DNA of 64,000 bases from Paenibacillus terrigena DSM 21567 (GTDB lineage: Bacteria; Bacillota; Bacilli; Paenibacillales; Paenibacillaceae), in NCBI RefSeq assembly GCF_000374845.1, contig NZ_KB895414.1:124001-188000 (forward strand), read 5' to 3'. Of this stretch, positions 17,595 through 26,609 are shown one piece after another. Each line of letters starts with the position of its first letter. The first letter of the stretch is position 1. A program made the position numbers and the translations under genes. The notes beneath the pieces are model-generated. The model had not been told where the DNA came from. It saw nothing but the letters and a program-made list of their open reading frames with translations, and searched no databases.

Positions 17595-18435
17595 AAGGTG
17601 ATCTACCCATATAATGACGAAACAACCGATTGAAATTCGATAAGTTACGGAAGCCGCAGCGCGTACAAATATCAATGATTTTGTACTCGGATGTCTCCAA
17701 GAGATGTACGGCTGCCCCTAGGCGAAGCTGAATCAAGTAATCCATTGGCGATGTGCCTACAATCTGACAGAACAAGTAGCTGAACCGAGATGGACTCAGA
17801 TGAGCCAGCTCCGCCAGCTGCTGCAAGCTCCAAGGCTCAGCAATGTGATGTTCCATCTGTTCGACAACCTTCCGAATCGTCTCAATCCCTTGCAATTTGG
17901 CGGCATGCTTCGGTAGTTCCTGCAGTGCGAAGGAACGATGAATGGAAGCCAGAAATCGAATCAGATGTGCCCGTATGATCGATACATAGGAAGGTAATTG
18001 CTTGTAATACTCTTCCTCCATATCATGGAGAATACGCCGAAGCTCTTCAATCACTGGGTTGTCCGCATCGAGCAGATTCGAGAAACGCGTACCAATCTCG
18101 CGAAATGGTGCAAGAAGCTCGGGGTCATAACGCTGCTCGATGGCTAACCAGGAAGGATCGAACATGACGACCATCATCGTTAGATCTTCGGTCTCGAAGG
18201 CGCGATGCAGCTCATCGGAATTAATGAGAATGATATCACCTTGCGTGAAGGTATATTTGTTCCCGTCGATAATGTAATATCCAGAACCGCGTACGATGAG
18301 ATTGATCTCTAATTCGTTATGCAGGTGTAGTCGTTGAAACAATGGCGAAATGCCCTGACTTTGAGAGATGAGAATGGGAAATGACGGCGGTAGGTCAATC
18401 GTGTCGCTCTGAATCGATGAATGAAGTTTGTGCAT
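17578..18435 (-). CDS. AraC family regulator with cupin sensor domain
   Basis: A 285-residue regulator. The N-terminal half is a cupin-like sugar-sensing domain (LHNELEINLIVRGSGYYIIDGN...GDIILINSDELH). The C-terminal part has two HTH motifs: LQQLAELAHLSPSRFSYLF (about 203-221) and IIDICTRCGFRNLSNFNRLF (about 252-271). The ATG follows AAGGAAGGACGG. It lies 163 bp upstream of the kinase-GH4 pair, so it is the likely local activator, but a terminator separates the two units. The inducer is unknown. Confidence 0.85.
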   Translation of the reverse strand: MHKLHSSIQSDTIDLPPSFPILISQSQGISPLFQRLHLHNELEINLIVRGSGYYIIDGNKYTFTQGDIILINSDELHRAFETEDLTMMVVMFDPSWLAIEQRYDPELLAPFREIGTRFSNLLDADNPVIEELRRILHDMEEEYYKQLPSYVSIIRAHLIRFLASIHRSFALQELPKHAAKLQGIETIRKVVEQMEHHIAEPWSLQQLAELAHLSPSRFSYLFCQIVGTSPMDYLIQLRLGAAVHLLETSEYKIIDICTRCGFRNLSNFNRLFRHYMGRSPSELRK

Positions 18436-18584
18436 AAGCCGTCCTTCCTTTCTAACTACGTTACATTCGCCATACTACCTCTGAGTATATCATATCTGAT
18501 GGACTTTCATTTCCAATATCTTCATCCATCAAATAGATACATTTTCAACTTCCCTTTACGATGAAATCATGTAGAATAGAAAGG

Positions 18585-18612
18585 TCGTCTTGACGAGGGT
18601 TCGTCAGACAAC
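18585..18612 (+). other. Hairpin in the leader of the acetate-transporter gene
   Basis: GTCGTCTTGACG pairs imperfectly with CGTCAGACAAC. No T-run follows, so it is not a terminator. It may stabilise the mRNA or bind a protein. Confidence 0.35.
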
Positions 18613-18652
18613 CGATACTATTACCTGAATAAAAGGAGCATTTCGATTCATC

Positions 18653-19261
18653 ATGCAAACACAACAAGTCAAAATGACTACAGCGGATCCGAGCGCACTC
18701 GGACTGTTTGGCCTTGCGATGGTTACCCTGGTCGCATCCAGCCAAAAACTCGGATGGACCGACGGTCTATCCCTCATCATTCCATGGGCGATTTTCCTCG
18801 GGGCTTTCGCGCAGCTCTTCGCCTGCATACATGATGCCAAGAAGAACAATACGTTCGGTGCTACCGCATTTGGCGGATTCGCTTTCTTCTGGTTCTCTGT
18901 TGCACTCTCGTGGCTGTTCAAAATGGGCGCATTCGGTGAGATCATCGCCTCGCAAGCGGACGGCAAACAGCTTGGATTTGCCTTTCTTGGATACCTGATC
19001 TTCTCGCTCTACATGACGATCGGTGCGATGGAGACGCATAAAGTCCTCTTTACCATCTTCGTCCTGATTGATTTCTTATTCTTCGGACTTACATTCGATG
19101 CATTCGGCATTGCTTCGCATGTGATGCACAAGGTCGCTGCCATCGCTGAGTTCTGCATTGCGATCTTCTCCTTCTACGGCTCTGCCGCAGCCGTGCTCAA
19201 TGTCCACTTTGGGCGTACATTCCTACCCGTTGGACAACCATTCCGGATCTTCAAAAAATAA
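18653..19261 (+). CDS. Acetate uptake transporter, GPR1/FUN34/SatP (AceTr) family
   Basis: The 202-residue protein has six hydrophobic segments and the family opening DPSALGLFGLAMVTLV, which corresponds to the NPAPLGL/DPSPLGL signature of SatP. A gate-like FGGFAFFWFS segment lies near 85-95. It probably carries acetate or succinate with protons across the membrane. The ATG follows AAAAGGAGC. It stands alone, with a folded leader before it and a bidirectional terminator after it. Confidence 0.88.
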   Translation: MQTQQVKMTTADPSALGLFGLAMVTLVASSQKLGWTDGLSLIIPWAIFLGAFAQLFACIHDAKKNNTFGATAFGGFAFFWFSVALSWLFKMGAFGEIIASQADGKQLGFAFLGYLIFSLYMTIGAMETHKVLFTIFVLIDFLFFGLTFDAFGIASHVMHKVAAIAEFCIAIFSFYGSAAAVLNVHFGRTFLPVGQPFRIFKK

Positions 19262-19281
19262 GATCAGATTACGATTATGAC

Positions 19282-19327
19282 AAAAAGCTATGAATCTCAA
19301 CGAGGGTTGAAATTCATAGCTTTTCTT
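19282..19327 (+). terminator. Bidirectional terminator
   Basis: AAAAGCTATGAATCTCAAC pairs with GTTGAAATTCATAGCTTTT with one mismatch, and T-runs lie on both strands. It separates the transporter gene from the convergent HTH gene. Confidence 0.9.
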
Positions 19328-19343
19328 AATATTCCAGCATGAT

Positions 19344-19745
19344 TTACAGAAGTAAATAGAGAAAATAGCCATAGACAGCTTCCAGCTCTTTGACCGAAAT
19401 TCGCAAGGCTTCCGCTTGCTGTTCGAAGGACGATTCTGGTAACTGCTGAATTACCTTAAGCAGCTGCGCCATATATCCGAACGGTGTACACTGAAGATCC
19501 GCTTGGAGCACCCGAAATCCGGTCGGCTCAGCAGCTTCGAGAATCCCAAAGCTAATACACTTCTTAATTCGAGAAGAAATATCTGCTGGCGACAGTCGGA
19601 GCACCTTACTCAGTTCCGTCACCGTTACGTGGCTTACGTCAGATTCGTTCTTTTTCTCCAATATAATGTAAATTAATGTTCTGTACTGTTGGAGCAGATC
19701 ACCCCAATTGAGCACGGAAGTTTGTCCTTGAATCATCGCTCTCAT
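19344..19745 (-). CDS. Unknown small winged-HTH protein
   Basis: A 133-residue protein I cannot place in a named family. Residues about 40-80 (VTVTELSKVLRLSPADISSRIKKCISFGILEA) read as a winged helix-turn-helix of MarR or DeoR type. The C-terminal half is helical and could be a dimer or sensor part. ATGs at 19745 and 19736 are both possible, with AGAGAG nearby. It is 32 bp after the zinc-ribbon HTH gene on the same strand, so the pair is probably co-transcribed. Confidence 0.6.
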   Translation of the reverse strand: MRAMIQGQTSVLNWGDLLQQYRTLIYIILEKKNESDVSHVTVTELSKVLRLSPADISSRIKKCISFGILEAAEPTGFRVLQADLQCTPFGYMAQLLKVIQQLPESSFEQQAEALRISVKELEAVYGYFLYLLL

Positions 19746-19777
19746 CTCTCTGTTTCTATGATATTGGTACGATCCTA

Positions 19778-20242
19778 TTATTGCTCTGTATAATCTCGAA
19801 AGAAACGACTTACAGATTGATTGAAATACCTTGCGACCTTATCGGCGTTCTCACGTTTGGGTGTAATGCCTTCGAACACCCACCGTTCAACGGTTCTCGT
19901 CTTCATATTAAGCGCCTGTGCAAGTTCCGGTATAGAAATGTTCGACGCCTCGATGGCCTGATATAACCGTTCATTGCCAATTTGCCATCGTTTTAATTTA
20001 CGAAGCGGATACTTCTTGAAACAGTGCTCGCAGGTCTCCCGCCCTTGCAGGGGACGGCCACATTTGATACATTGCCCCATCCTAGCCCGCTGCTCTTCAA
20101 TCCCTTGGCGATTCTTATTCCTTCGCTCTTCACAGCGTATGCATAAATACCGTTCACTTCGATGCTCGCCACATTGTGCGCATACACCCTGAATGCGACG
20201 CCATTGTCGTAACTTTCGCATTGATATCGCTTCATTTGTCAT
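19778..20242 (-). CDS. Zinc-ribbon protein with C-terminal HTH, unknown function
   Basis: I chose the ATG at 20242 because GAAGGA is nine bases upstream. ATGs at 20251 and 20248 are too close to it. The 154-residue protein has four CxxC pairs (C21/C24, C34/C37, C58/C61, C71/C74), enough for two treble-clef or zinc-ribbon sites. A basic segment and a helix-turn-helix follow (about 104-125, SIPELAQALNMKTRTVERWV), with a final ARYFNQSVSRFF block like phage or XRE repressors. It probably binds DNA, but targets and ligand are unknown. It pairs with the downstream winged-HTH gene. Confidence 0.7.
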   Translation of the reverse strand: MTNEAISMRKLRQWRRIQGVCAQCGEHRSERYLCIRCEERRNKNRQGIEEQRARMGQCIKCGRPLQGRETCEHCFKKYPLRKLKRWQIGNERLYQAIEASNISIPELAQALNMKTRTVERWVFEGITPKRENADKVARYFNQSVSRFFRDYTEQ

Positions 20243-20474
20243 GCTCATCATTCCTTCAACAAAACTTCACTTGATGCGAGAAAAATAGAATGACAGCCGG
20301 TCACGGCTCATTTTTCACCACTACCAGTATCGTATAAATAAGGACAAGTTACAACGATAAATTCTGCCAAATCAGCAACGAATAAGACCCATTATCAGCT
20401 GTGAAGGTATTGGTTGTATTGCAATAGGTAAAGGCATGAAGAGGAGGTGTTCGACTCGGATAGGCGGATTCGTG

Positions 20475-20509
20475 AAAAAAACCAACCGCGTTAGCCCTGC
20501 GATTGGTTC
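20475..20509 (-). terminator. Intrinsic terminator of the PAS kinase gene
   Basis: AACCAATCGC pairs with GCGGTTGGTT (one mismatch) followed by seven T residues on the minus strand. Confidence 0.85.
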
Positions 20510-21934
20510 TTAATCTTCCATCATCAATGGGAGAACGATCTCAAAGGACGTCCCTTGATTCAGCTCGCTAGATGCAGTAATGCTCCCACCATGATTCCCA
20601 ATAATATTATAGCTAATCATAAGCCCAAGACCGGTACCTGTTTCCTTCGTGGAATAGAAAGGCTGCCCGATCTGCTCCAGTTGCTCTGCTGTCATCCCGC
20701 ATCCTTCATCTCGGATGATGATATGTACTTCTTGTCCATATACAACTGTAGATACATATACATTTCCCCCGTCCTGCATCGCATTTATCGCATTCTTCAC
20801 TAGATTGATCAATACCTGCTTCAATTGATTCGAATCGCCAGATACCCAGATCGGCTTCTGGTCAAAATGTCCCTGAATCTCAACGTTCTTCAGAATAGCT
20901 TGTCCATTCATTAACGACATCACATGATCCAGAATCGCAACAATATTCAAATGGTGAAGATGTGCTTGATGGGGTCTAGCTAAGATAAGAAGTTCGTTGA
21001 TGATACTCTCAATACGCTTCAATTCGGACTCCACAATCTCGAAATACCGCATTTCTGTCGTACGTCCTGTCTGGAACAACTTCATGAACCCATTGATCGA
21101 GGTTAATGGATTACGGATTTCATGTGCGATGCCCGCTGCGAGCTGTCCGACAACAGCAAGCTTCTCCGATTGAGCCAGGTATTCTTCTTCCCTCTTGCGT
21201 TCTGTAATATCGGCGTAAATCCCAAGCACGGCTCGTGAACCCCGATATTGGAAGGATACGGACACCCCTTCAACGTCTTTAGGATCGCCGGTAAGACAGA
21301 GTATGCGGTAACGGGTTGCGCCGATGCGCTGATAATTCCGATAACGTTGCCTTCTCGCTTCAAGCTCACGGTGATAGGAGGCATCCACGAGCTGTGTTGT
21401 CGATATTCCCAATACTTCTCCTAGATGTGATGCTCCAATCAGCCTAAGGCCTGCTGGATTCGCGTAGTGAACTGAACCGCCGCGAGTAATAAGAACTGCG
21501 AGCGGCAGAGCCTCAAGCAGCTGTTCCAATGCTTCTTCGTTGTCGTTCATACATTGCGAGAGTATCTGTTCCTCCGTCCGGATCTGAAATTGGATCAAAA
21601 ATGTTGACATCTCGCCATGTTCCTCTCGAAGCCGAGTGACATGCAGTATCATATAGAGAATATGGCCCTTCCGGTGTAAGAGGCGGGTAGGTAGCTCTTT
21701 CTTCTCAAACGATTGGTCCATCATGGCTTGAATCAACATTCTTACTTCGTCACGATCATCCGAGTATGTAATCTCTTGAGCTGTCAATCTTCTTAATTCA
21801 TCGATCTTGTAACCCAGCATGCTGCATAAAGAGTGATTCGCGTGGAGAAAATCCCCTTTCTCAGATACATAAGCCATCCCAATGATCGCTTGCTCATATG
21901 CCACACCATGCGAATGAACCTGCTCAAGACACAC
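20510..21934 (-). CDS. Soluble PAS-domain sensor histidine kinase (sporulation-kinase type)
   Basis: The 474-residue protein has no membrane segment. It has a first PAS domain (about 10-120), a second PAS/PAC (about 135-250, ending in ADITERKREEEYL), the HisKA motif AAGIAHEIRNPLTSINGF with phospho-acceptor H271, and a GHKL ATPase domain with N, G1 (RDEGCGM) and G2 (TGLGLMIS) boxes. This layout is that of KinA/KinC/KinE-like kinases that feed Spo0F and Spo0A in spore formers. No response regulator is adjacent, which agrees with a phosphorelay kinase. GTG is the start, behind AGGGG. The signal is unknown. Confidence 0.85.
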   Translation of the reverse strand: MCLEQVHSHGVAYEQAIIGMAYVSEKGDFLHANHSLCSMLGYKIDELRRLTAQEITYSDDRDEVRMLIQAMMDQSFEKKELPTRLLHRKGHILYMILHVTRLREEHGEMSTFLIQFQIRTEEQILSQCMNDNEEALEQLLEALPLAVLITRGGSVHYANPAGLRLIGASHLGEVLGISTTQLVDASYHRELEARRQRYRNYQRIGATRYRILCLTGDPKDVEGVSVSFQYRGSRAVLGIYADITERKREEEYLAQSEKLAVVGQLAAGIAHEIRNPLTSINGFMKLFQTGRTTEMRYFEIVESELKRIESIINELLILARPHQAHLHHLNIVAILDHVMSLMNGQAILKNVEIQGHFDQKPIWVSGDSNQLKQVLINLVKNAINAMQDGGNVYVSTVVYGQEVHIIIRDEGCGMTAEQLEQIGQPFYSTKETGTGLGLMISYNIIGNHGGSITASSELNQGTSFEIVLPLMMED

Positions 21935-22042
21935 TTGAAATCCCCTCTCGAATGATTGATAGTAAGTAACGTAATTTCATCCGAATAATTCCAGACTAAC
22001 CCAATTTTACATCCACTCCCTATTACATTCAATAGCAACCTT

Positions 22043-22375
22043 CTACGTGTCCCCGATATCCTGCAGCTGGTCGAGTATTCGCATCTCTTGCATTGCTTGC
22101 TTCGTCTCATCCGTACCGCATTGATAAATTTGCTTATACACCTCTGTTAAATAATGGTCGTACGAATCATTCTCTGGATCAACATGATAAGGATAACCTG
22201 GAATATGTGCGCGGAAATACGCCCGATCATCCCAGTTCATCTTCATCTCCAGCAGATGCTGTAATTGGTCCACTTCCTCCTGCGATGCATAGATCTCAAA
22301 TTCATACGGCGTTGCACCCTGTTCTCTAACAATCGAGTTTGATTGTACAGACACATAATATTTATGCTTTTCCAT
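22043..22375 (-). CDS. Unknown conserved-type small protein
   Basis: The ATG at 22375 has AGGAGGTTGGCG just upstream, so I prefer it to the TTG six bases earlier. The 110-residue product is acidic and soluble. Its first half alternates beta-type residues (HKYYVSVQSNSIV, YEFEIYAS). Its second half is helical, with HIPGYPYHVDPENDSYDHYL in between. I recognise no domain. It lies 22 bp after a tiny membrane-protein gene's likely transcript partner and upstream of it in reading direction, so the two may be co-expressed. Confidence 0.6.
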   Translation of the reverse strand: MEKHKYYVSVQSNSIVREQGATPYEFEIYASQEEVDQLQHLLEMKMNWDDRAYFRAHIPGYPYHVDPENDSYDHYLTEVYKQIYQCGTDETKQAMQEMRILDQLQDIGDT

Positions 22376-22397
22376 CGCCAACCTCCTATTTATCCTG

Positions 22398-22526
22398 TTA
22401 TGACTTCATGGAATAATAAATACAAGCCACAATAAATACGGCTATAAGCACAAGATAAGGAATAATAATCCGATTGCGGAACACGGAGTTCTTCTTCATT
22501 TTTGCGTAGTACGGCTTCGTCATCAT
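22398..22526 (-). CDS. Small single-pass membrane protein (42 residues)
   Basis: A 42-codon frame opens with two ATG codons (22526, 22523), with a purine-rich stretch ahead rather than a strong ribosome site. A basic N-terminus (MMTKPYYAKMKKNSVFRNR) precedes one clear membrane helix (IIIPYLVLIAVFIVACIYY). This charge pattern supports a real small membrane protein. It sits between the unknown 110-residue gene and the GH116 unit. The function is unknown. Confidence 0.5.
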   Translation of the reverse strand: MMTKPYYAKMKKNSVFRNRIIIPYLVLIAVFIVACIYYSMKS

Positions 22527-22657
22527 GTCTTTCTCTTCGTCCTTCACCTTGCATCCTTCCTTTCACCTTAGGCAGTATGTCTTCCCCTTTTTCAAACATC
22601 CTTATTCTACCCACTGGATGGCAGATCATCCGTAACGAACCATGGATCTCGTATAAC

Positions 22658-22687
22658 ACAAAAAGACTGCGAAAGCTCGCAGTCCTC
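22658..22687 (-). terminator. Intrinsic terminator of the GH116 gene
   Basis: GACTGCGA and its complement form a tight stem followed by five T residues, 34 bp after the stop. Confidence 0.85.
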
Positions 22688-22720
22688 GCAGTCCTATTAC
22701 CTCAATATGAAGTTAATAAA

Positions 22721-25330
22721 TTATACCGTTCTTAACTCAATCGCCTTCCCGGAACCAATCGTCACGTACTCTGGGAACAAGATAGCCCCTGCCTCGAAAT
22801 GATAACTTAATGCCTTGTCGCCCAGCAGGATCGATTCGATCTGATCACCTTCCAGGTATGGCAAACGCAACGTGGATAACGCCAGCTCCCCATACAAGAC
22901 ACATAAGGATGCGCCTGCTGCAGACTTACGGAAGATGCCCCAACCTGAATCAAGTGACCAGAAACATTGGAATTCCGCCTCTTGCGAGACAGGATTGAAC
23001 CCAATCATCCCCTGCACCATATTGTATTCGAATCCGCTTAATGTCGGGATTAACGCGTAACTCGCCATAGACCGTGCATAGTTGCTTCCGCATTCGTATT
23101 CGTTCCATGGGTTGCGTTTGTATCCGTCAAATCGATCCCGAATGGCTTCAACAATCTCCAGCCCTTCATTCACGAGCCCTTCTTGAATCATATGAATCGC
23201 AGCCTGATATTCAAACCCGTTCATCGTCTCTTGCGCATAAGTGAGCGGTACAGCAGGCTTCTGCGTCCCTTCCGGCCAGTCACAGATCATAACACCCGCT
23301 TCATCATTCAAGCTATAGATTCGACAAGGATTAAATACGTTCTGCATGCTCTTCTTGAAATTATGATTGTAAATGGCTTGAAGCGCGGATCTCGTCTGCT
23401 GCGGATCGAAAATTTCACCAAGACCGCTTAGATTGGCATGCCATTGCGCGACGACTTGATCCACGCCGCATCCGTCAACGATTTGATACTTCATTTCCTG
23501 CTTCTCCGCATTCCAATAATGCTTCATCGCACTAGCATCATACGAAGCTAGAATCGATGGATCCGTGATATCCACGATTTGATGATAGTAAGAACCATTA
23601 TATAAATGCTCATCCGTCCAAGCTTTTCCTCGATTAAATAGCGCTCGATATTCGCTGGCTGTATTTATCTCTCCCAGTGCTTCAGCCATTTCTGCTCCGG
23701 CCTTCAGCGCACCGAGATAGAAGCCATTCAACCAGGCGTTTGGTCCGAACAACTCCATATCTAACGTATGATGCTGTCTTCCTTCAAGAACGCCATCTTT
23801 ATTCGCATCCCAGCGATCCTCATTCGTATCCGCCCAGGCATATTCGATCGAATTCTTCACCGCTTGCCAATTCCGCTTCAGCCATTCCGTATCCCCACAA
23901 ATTTTCCAATCGCGATAGGTCTTCATGACGCCGCCGAATTGTCCATCTGCACACGCTCGGTAATTATTCGCCGCTCTCCCGATGGGCAGCTGCAAACGAA
24001 ATGCCATCCGTCCATCTTCTCGCTGATTATAGCGGAAGTCTAAATCTCGCATCGACCGTTCCAACGCTGGGAACAAGAATGGCAGCGCATAGGCGTAATT
24101 CCAGACATGCGTACATGAGCCTTCACATGATCCTTGATCCGGTAGACATCCTTCCCAGCCATAAAATGATCCATCGGTTAATCGCAGACAGGTCGGCGAC
24201 TTCAGGATGGAAATATTCGCAGAGACAGCATCCAGTACCGCAGGCGGCAGCGTAGATGTGAATAGTGCTTCTTTGAACAGTAACGTCTCCTGGTACAATC
24301 GATCCCAGTGCTGCAATGCGTACGCGGCACTCGCGCTGGAATTCGGGAATAGCGTCGCATAATAGTTCGTCCATGCATTATGGACCAATGGATCACAGTT
24401 CCCCGTTGCACATGGACATGGTTGCGGGTTCCAATCGTTCACAACATTCGGGAAGCTCCAGCTGAGCACAAACCGCACACTACGTTTCTCCCCCGGAGAT
24501 AGCTGAATATGCGCTGCGAGTGTACTATGATCGGTTTGTTCTGGAACCGCTTTCGATTGTGCATCGTCATAAGAGCGATTCTTGAATTTACCTACCGTCG
24601 TTAAGTCATTCCAATACATCTCCAAATTATCGAACCAATCGCCGCGATACCAGTATTCCTGGTAGCTGGCATCCTCGCAATCCGTCGCCATCGTCATATC
24701 GCCATATTTCGGATCATTCGCTGCGAGGCCCGTTGAAGTTAGCTTGATCATATGGAAATTCTGGATATGCGCATATCGGCTTACCCGCTGCTCATCTAGG
24801 AATGGATTCGAAACCGTGAAACAAATCGTATAATCTAGCACTCGTTCTGTGGTATTGGTGATCTCAATATCAAAGAACGCACTCGGAATACTCGAATCCT
24901 TATCATTGAGCGGTATGAAGGGATTGAATGCCGTCATGCTTACGCTGCCTGGGAACTTCGGATCAGCAAAAGCAAGCTTCGCAATTGGAAATTCCCCCTG
25001 AAAGGTCAGGGATTCAAAATGCGGAACGCCGGCTAATGTCGATCGATTTGGCCCGAACCCGTATCCGCCATGATGGCGATAACGAATATTGCCCATATGT
25101 CCTGGCGGCAGATCACCATGCAAGACACGTGTATCCAGCAGTTCACCGTCTGCCTCCGTTTTGATCGCAAAATGACTAAAATAGTTATCACTTTGCTTGT
25201 TCGGACGGTTATAAAGCTCCCAGTCAATCAATCGTCCACTTCCTGATAACCCTAAACTGCCTGATCCAATACCACCGAGTGGGAACGATATCTCCTTCGC
25301 TTGCTCGCCTTGATAGGTGAATCTGCTCAT
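22721..25330 (-). CDS. GH116 glycoside hydrolase (GBA2-like beta-glucosidase/xylosidase family)
   Basis: The start is ATG at 25330, where AAAGGAG lies ten bases before. The longer frame has no support. The product has 869 residues without a signal peptide, so it acts inside the cell. The N-terminal beta domain (about 1-320) begins with the family mark EISFPLGGIGSGSLGLSGSGRL. The C-terminal alpha/alpha barrel has GEWEGC-like NYAYALPFLFPALERS, FRLQLPIGRAANNYRACADG, and HHTLDMELFGPNAWLNGFYL. GH116 contains bacterial beta-glucosidases, beta-xylosidases and human glucosylceramidase 2. Substrate cannot be fixed here. It is divergent from a LacI regulator with shared operator-like sites. Confidence 0.88.
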   Translation of the reverse strand: MSRFTYQGEQAKEISFPLGGIGSGSLGLSGSGRLIDWELYNRPNKQSDNYFSHFAIKTEADGELLDTRVLHGDLPPGHMGNIRYRHHGGYGFGPNRSTLAGVPHFESLTFQGEFPIAKLAFADPKFPGSVSMTAFNPFIPLNDKDSSIPSAFFDIEITNTTERVLDYTICFTVSNPFLDEQRVSRYAHIQNFHMIKLTSTGLAANDPKYGDMTMATDCEDASYQEYWYRGDWFDNLEMYWNDLTTVGKFKNRSYDDAQSKAVPEQTDHSTLAAHIQLSPGEKRSVRFVLSWSFPNVVNDWNPQPCPCATGNCDPLVHNAWTNYYATLFPNSSASAAYALQHWDRLYQETLLFKEALFTSTLPPAVLDAVSANISILKSPTCLRLTDGSFYGWEGCLPDQGSCEGSCTHVWNYAYALPFLFPALERSMRDLDFRYNQREDGRMAFRLQLPIGRAANNYRACADGQFGGVMKTYRDWKICGDTEWLKRNWQAVKNSIEYAWADTNEDRWDANKDGVLEGRQHHTLDMELFGPNAWLNGFYLGALKAGAEMAEALGEINTASEYRALFNRGKAWTDEHLYNGSYYHQIVDITDPSILASYDASAMKHYWNAEKQEMKYQIVDGCGVDQVVAQWHANLSGLGEIFDPQQTRSALQAIYNHNFKKSMQNVFNPCRIYSLNDEAGVMICDWPEGTQKPAVPLTYAQETMNGFEYQAAIHMIQEGLVNEGLEIVEAIRDRFDGYKRNPWNEYECGSNYARSMASYALIPTLSGFEYNMVQGMIGFNPVSQEAEFQCFWSLDSGWGIFRKSAAGASLCVLYGELALSTLRLPYLEGDQIESILLGDKALSYHFEAGAILFPEYVTIGSGKAIELRTV

Positions 25331-25388
25331 AGGTTCGATCTCCTTTGTAGGTTGAATCCAAATCCAACAATCGAAATGATCTATTTTT

Positions 25389-25489
25389 CGTTCACGTGCA
25401 CGGGTTAATTGTAGCAATACTTATTTCGGTTGTAAACCATACTTTTCGAATCCGGAAATCGTTCACATGGCATATACGTTCACGTGCAC
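25389..25489. promoter_or_regulatory. Operator-like repeated sites between the GH116 and LacI genes
   Basis: The 13-mer CGTTCACGTGCAC occurs twice in the same orientation (25389-25401 and 25477-25489), and a weaker copy CGTTCACATGGCA lies at 25460-25472. The core CACGTG is palindromic, as for LacI operators. Sites lie on both sides of the divergent promoters, so control of both genes is likely. Confidence 0.65.
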
Positions 25490-25556
25490 AAATTGACCAA
25501 ACTCACGAATTGAGATACGATAAATCCATAATCTTGAGAGGACCGGAGAATAGCAA

Positions 25557-26546
25557 ATGCAAAAGATAACCAGCAAACATATTGCAGAAGTATGCGGCGT
25601 TACGCGAGGTACCGTAGATCGTGCCCTTAACAATCGCCCCGGCATCAAACAAGCGACACGGGAGAAAATTCTGAGGGCAGCCGAAGAGCTCGGATACCGT
25701 CCTGACTATCTCGGTCAAAGTCTGGTAAAAGGCGCAACCCGAACACTGGGTATCGTCATGTTCGATGTCCATAATCGGATTTTCGCCCAGCTGTTCCATG
25801 CCTTTGAAGAAGTTGCAAGACAGCACGGGTATTTCGTCTACCTTGTCTTATCCCATAAGGACAAGGACGTTGAGATTGAGTATATACATAATCTGATCGA
25901 CCGAAGGGTGGACGGGATTGCCCTGAATCCCATCAATGCGGGAACAGCATTCGAATCCCTGCTGCACAAGACGCGTACGCCCATCCTCACCTTCGGGAAT
26001 GAGCTGTCTGAACAATTTCCCCACGTATGGATCGACGATCAAGCGGCTATCCAAGAAGCAGTACGTCATATTGCTGCGAAAGGCTATCAGCATATCATTT
26101 ATGTGAGTCCTCCGCTCCGATTCAAAGGCGAAGAAAATATCCATGTACCCGAACAGCGCTATCTCGGGTTTCAGGCTGCTCTTCTACAATTACCTAGTGT
26201 CAACTATACGGTCATCACCGAGAAAGACTATGTGACGGCAATACATACGGAGCTGCAGGAAACACGCAGCCGAACGGCTATTTTTTGCACGAGCGACGTA
26301 TTCGCACTGGAGGTATTAAAGTCATTGAAGGATTCCAACGTAGATGTTCCTGGCGAGGTCGGTGTCATGGGATTTGATAATATTGATATGCTGAATTACA
26401 TCGATCCACCGCTCACGACCGTTGACTATCAGGTCGAGGAGATTGGAAGAAGCCTAGCAGAATCTCTCATTCGACGTATTCAAGGGGAAGACATTCCATC
26501 GTGTACACTCGTTGCTCATCAAATTATGGAACGTAGCTCACTGTAA
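25557..26546 (+). CDS. LacI family transcriptional regulator
   Basis: The 329-residue regulator has the N-terminal LacI HTH (ITSKHIAEVCGVTRGTVDRALNNRPGI) and hinge helix, then a periplasmic-binding-protein-like sugar sensor (about 60-329) with TAIFCTSDVFALEVL and GVMGFDNIDMLNYIDPPLTTV. The usual hinge residues for minor-groove insertion (LGYRPDYLGQSLVKG) are present. The ATG follows GGAGAATAG. It is divergent from the GH116 gene and probably represses it until a sugar is present. It may also control itself. Confidence 0.9.
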   Translation: MQKITSKHIAEVCGVTRGTVDRALNNRPGIKQATREKILRAAEELGYRPDYLGQSLVKGATRTLGIVMFDVHNRIFAQLFHAFEEVARQHGYFVYLVLSHKDKDVEIEYIHNLIDRRVDGIALNPINAGTAFESLLHKTRTPILTFGNELSEQFPHVWIDDQAAIQEAVRHIAAKGYQHIIYVSPPLRFKGEENIHVPEQRYLGFQAALLQLPSVNYTVITEKDYVTAIHTELQETRSRTAIFCTSDVFALEVLKSLKDSNVDVPGEVGVMGFDNIDMLNYIDPPLTTVDYQVEEIGRSLAESLIRRIQGEDIPSCTLVAHQIMERSSL

Positions 26547-26553
26547 CAAGACG

Positions 26554-26594
26554 AAAGCTCAGGTCCTTCACACGGAAGAAATCTGAGCTTTATT
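26554..26594 (+). terminator. Intrinsic terminator of the LacI gene
   Basis: AAAGCTCAG pairs with CTGAGCTTT, with a short T-rich tail. The 22-base loop is long, so strength is uncertain. Confidence 0.6.
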
Positions 26595-26609
26595 GCATGC
26601 ATGTCGTAC

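Noticed and set aside
20252-20474. Small gene behind an AGGAGGT-like site near 20440
   Set aside because: No start codon at a sensible distance opens a frame longer than a few codons.
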